Assembly (NCBI RefSeq): GCF_021190955.1
Contig: NZ_JAIOAO010000006.1
Coordinates: forward strand, 326,203-390,202
DNA from: Parachryseolinea silvisoli
GTDB taxonomy: Bacteria; Bacteroidota; Bacteroidia; Cytophagales; Cyclobacteriaceae
DNA: 64,000 nucleotides
Direction of reading: 5' to 3'
Part shown: positions 62,362 to 64,000 of the stretch, piece by piece
Numbering within the stretch: the first letter of the stretch is position 1
Layout of the letters: each line of letters starts with the position of its first letter
Translations under genes and position numbers: made by a program
Notes under the pieces: model-generated
Told to the model about the DNA's origin: nothing
Seen by the model: the letters and a program-made list of their open reading frames with translations, nothing else
Databases searched by the model: none

Positions 62362-63225
62362 ATGGCTCCTATTCAGCACATAGCGGTAATAGGAGCAGGA
62401 ACCATGGGGCAAGGCATTGCGCAATTATGCGCCCAGGCTGGTTTTAAAGTCCTTCTGTACGACATTCAACCCGAGCTTGTCAAGAGTGCTGTAACCGCCA
62501 TTGCGCACGGCCTGGATGTGGCCATTCAAAAAGAAAAGATCACGGCTGAGCAGCGAGAAGCTGCTTTACAAAACATCGTTCCTACCAGCGACTTCCGCTT
62601 GCTGCAGGTAGACCTGGTGATCGAGGCGGTGATTGAAAGGCTGGAGGTAAAACAGATGCTGTTGACCGAAGTCGAAAAGCTGAATGACCAGCATTGCATT
62701 CTTACCAGCAACACATCATCTATTGCGATTACGCAGATTGCTGCGCCTCTTAAATATCCCGGGCAGTTTGCCGGGCTTCATTTCTTTAATCCCGCCACGA
62801 CCATGAAGTTGGTGGAAATCATTCGCGGTACGGCGACGAGTGATGCGACGATCAACACACTAAAAGACTTCAGCGAGCGTATACATAAGACAGCCGTGCT
62901 GGCGGCCGATTCGCCCGGGTTTATTGTTAATCGCGTAGCCCGGCATTATTATACGGAGTCGCTTAAGCTGGCTGAGGAGCGGGTGTGTACCATTGAGGGC
63001 ATCGATCAGCTGTTACAGGCTACAGGCTTCCGTATGGGGCCATTTGCTTTGATGGACCTGATCGGCATTGATATTAATTATGCAGTAACTGAAACGATTT
63101 TTAAGGGCTTTCATTACGATCCTAAGTTCCGGCCGAGTCGCCTGCAGCAACAAAAAATTGCATCGGGGCAACTGGGGCGCAAGACGGGAAAGGGATTTTA
63201 TGAGTACCCGGATCTTCCAAAATAG
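62362..63225 (+). CDS. 3-hydroxyacyl-CoA (3-hydroxybutyryl-CoA) dehydrogenase
   Basis: The 287-residue NAD enzyme has the Rossmann motif GAGTMGQGIAQLCAQAGF, LTSNTSSIAITQIA, the catalytic HFFNPATTMKLVEII and SPGFIVNRVARHYY. It oxidises L-3-hydroxyacyl-CoA in fatty acid or butanoate metabolism. Length is that of the short, stand-alone form. It lies three bases after pheS, so it is cotranscribed, though not linked in function. Confidence 0.92.
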   Translation: MAPIQHIAVIGAGTMGQGIAQLCAQAGFKVLLYDIQPELVKSAVTAIAHGLDVAIQKEKITAEQREAALQNIVPTSDFRLLQVDLVIEAVIERLEVKQMLLTEVEKLNDQHCILTSNTSSIAITQIAAPLKYPGQFAGLHFFNPATTMKLVEIIRGTATSDATINTLKDFSERIHKTAVLAADSPGFIVNRVARHYYTESLKLAEERVCTIEGIDQLLQATGFRMGPFALMDLIGIDINYAVTETIFKGFHYDPKFRPSRLQQQKIASGQLGRKTGKGFYEYPDLPK

Positions 63226-63226
63226 T

Positions 63227-63655
63227 ATGATACGTAAGTCTTTGTTTTTTATGCTTTTGCTGGGTGCTTGTTCCTCTGATTTGAGTGATGAGGGAATTGC
63301 TCCGGCTTCTTTTCCTGACGAAGTAATCAACCTGAATCTTCCCGCGTATAATGACCTTCGGACAAAGGGGTGGATGTATATCAACACAATTGGCGTTCGC
63401 GGGGTGATTCTGTATCACGTGCCTAATACACTGGAGTATTATGCCTTCGAGCGAAATTGTACGTTCCAACCGTACGAGGCATGTTCGACGGTGGAGGTGC
63501 ATTCTTCGGGGCTTTTCATGATTGATCCTTGTTGCTCGTCGCAGTTTGATTTCTCAGGGAATCCGATGTCTGCTCCAGCGGTTACGCCGTTGCGACGGTA
63601 TGACATTGGGAAGGCGGGAGATAATACTATCATCATTACGGATAACATCTTCTGA
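63227..63655 (+). CDS. Lipoprotein with Rieske-like fold lacking the histidine ligands
   Basis: The 142-residue product has a lipoprotein signal with lipobox LLGAC (Cys15). The C-terminal half follows a Rieske domain: CTFQPYEAC (Cys78, Cys86), then DPCCSSQFDFSGNP (Cys102, Cys103), which aligns with the classical CPCHGSxFDxxG pattern, and TPLRRYDI. But the first His is Phe80, the second His is Cys103, and the expected second-motif cysteine is Asp100. The ATG at 63227 overlaps no signal-free leader; the previous gene's stop is 2 bases upstream. Cluster type and partner are unknown. Confidence 0.75.
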   Translation: MIRKSLFFMLLLGACSSDLSDEGIAPASFPDEVINLNLPAYNDLRTKGWMYINTIGVRGVILYHVPNTLEYYAFERNCTFQPYEACSTVEVHSSGLFMIDPCCSSQFDFSGNPMSAPAVTPLRRYDIGKAGDNTIIITDNIF

Positions 63656-63888
63656 TGGGATCTGGCACTCTTCACTAACTCGGCCTTTCATCCCGTCAGT
63701 CTACGACTGCGTGCCGCTCCAATCACGGGCGCTACGCGGTAACCTTCGCCGGCTACCTTCAAGGCGTATCAACACGAGGCAGGCTATAATAGGCCTCATC
63801 CTGGTTAGGTGATTCTATGTATATACTCAAAGGGTATACCTCCCTATCCTGTCAGATGATTCCTCTATCGAAAGCCCATAAAACAAAA

Positions 63889-63914
63889 AAGCCCTGATAT
63901 TTCTATCAAGGCTT
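63889..63914 (-). terminator. Terminator of the 5S rRNA gene (rRNA operon)
   Basis: An 11-base stem (63904-63914 with 63889-63899) with a 4-base loop has one wobble that pairs only on the minus strand. A T-run follows on that strand (63883-63888), so it ends transcription coming from the 5S gene. Confidence 0.88.
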
Positions 63915-63926
63915 CTCTTGTAAAAG

Positions 63927-64000
63927 AAAGGCAACGACTTACTCTCCCGGGTGTTATCCCAGTACCATCAGCGCTGGTGGGCTTAACTGCTCTGTTCGGA
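63927..64000 (-). rRNA. rrf: 5S ribosomal RNA, 3' part (5' end outside window)
   Basis: On the minus strand the end of the window reads as 5S rRNA: CGAACAGAGCAGTTAAGCCC, then a CACCAGCGCTGATGGTACTG arm, a CGGGAGAGTAAGTCG stretch and the 3' GTCGTTGCC end. About 75 bases of the usual 110-120 are present; the gene starts beyond base 64000. A terminator follows directly, as expected for the last gene of an rRNA operon. Confidence 0.93.

Noticed and set aside
63522..63812. 96-codon plus-strand frame past the last lipoprotein gene
   Set aside because: It overlaps the Rieske-like gene in another frame and is Arg-rich without structure.
1..64000. Search for CRISPR arrays, transposases, integrases or att sites
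   Set aside because: No regularly spaced repeats of 25-40 bases with spacers, no transposase or recombinase protein and no tRNA-flanked direct repeats were found.

Overview
The window looks like chromosome from a Bacteroidota bacterium, most likely a Cytophagales relative. The evidence is Bacteroidota-style -7 boxes (TAnnTTTG) with poor Shine-Dalgarno sequences, DUF3570/DUF4266 proteins, permeases with a PadR partner and a prefix domain, a Cys-type CcmE, and frequent TTG/GTG starts. Base composition is about half GC by eye. I see no phage, transposase, integrase or CRISPR array.

Left part (1-35.5 kb) is mostly housekeeping and envelope genes. It runs from a truncated methyltransferase through a NIPSNAP-type secreted protein divergent from an Lrp/AsnC regulator, a PadR-coupled MacB/FtsX permease, and an ECF sigma/anti-sigma pair. 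Next come a giant secreted TPR protein built from a seven-repeat super-unit, a tricorn-like S41 protease, a GroES-like protein and a secreted Xaa-Pro peptidase. A four-gene cassette follows: thioredoxin-like protein, ApbE flavin transferase, DUF4266 lipoprotein and DUF3570 outer-membrane protein. After it lie a 3D-domain protein, class II aldolase, LLM oxidoreductase, YpfJ-type peptidase, haem-binding protein, a VWA-like membrane protein, RarA, and a histidine kinase/receiver pair. A ccmB-C-D-E-F cytochrome c maturation operon closes this part, preceded by a Wzz-like gene.

Middle part (35.6-61.3 kb) is one large surface-polysaccharide locus on the plus strand. Block one makes a 2,3-diacetamido-uronic acid type sugar nucleotide (dehydrogenase, WbpB-, WbpE- and WbpD-like enzymes) plus a UDP-uronate epimerase. 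Block two makes CMP-pseudaminic acid or a relative (PseB, PseC, SpsF/PseF-like, fused PseG-PseH, PseI) with an added aldo/keto reductase and class III aminotransferase. Block three decorates, assembles and exports the glycan: acyltransferase, PhyH-type oxygenase, Wzx flippase, glycosyltransferases, two Wzy/ligase-type membrane proteins, a WecG/TagA transferase, a second DegT aminotransferase and a WecA/MraY-type initiating phosphosugar transferase. Together they form a Wzx/Wzy-type pathway.

Right end (61.3-64 kb) has pheS, a 3-hydroxyacyl-CoA dehydrogenase, a Rieske-like lipoprotein whose expected histidine ligands are replaced, and the 3' part of a 5S rRNA gene on the minus strand with its terminator.

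The best candidates for something undescribed are the thioredoxin/ApbE/DUF4266/DUF3570 cassette, the all-cysteine Rieske-like lipoprotein, the seven-TPR super-repeat protein, and the AKR plus class III aminotransferase inside the pseudaminic acid block.
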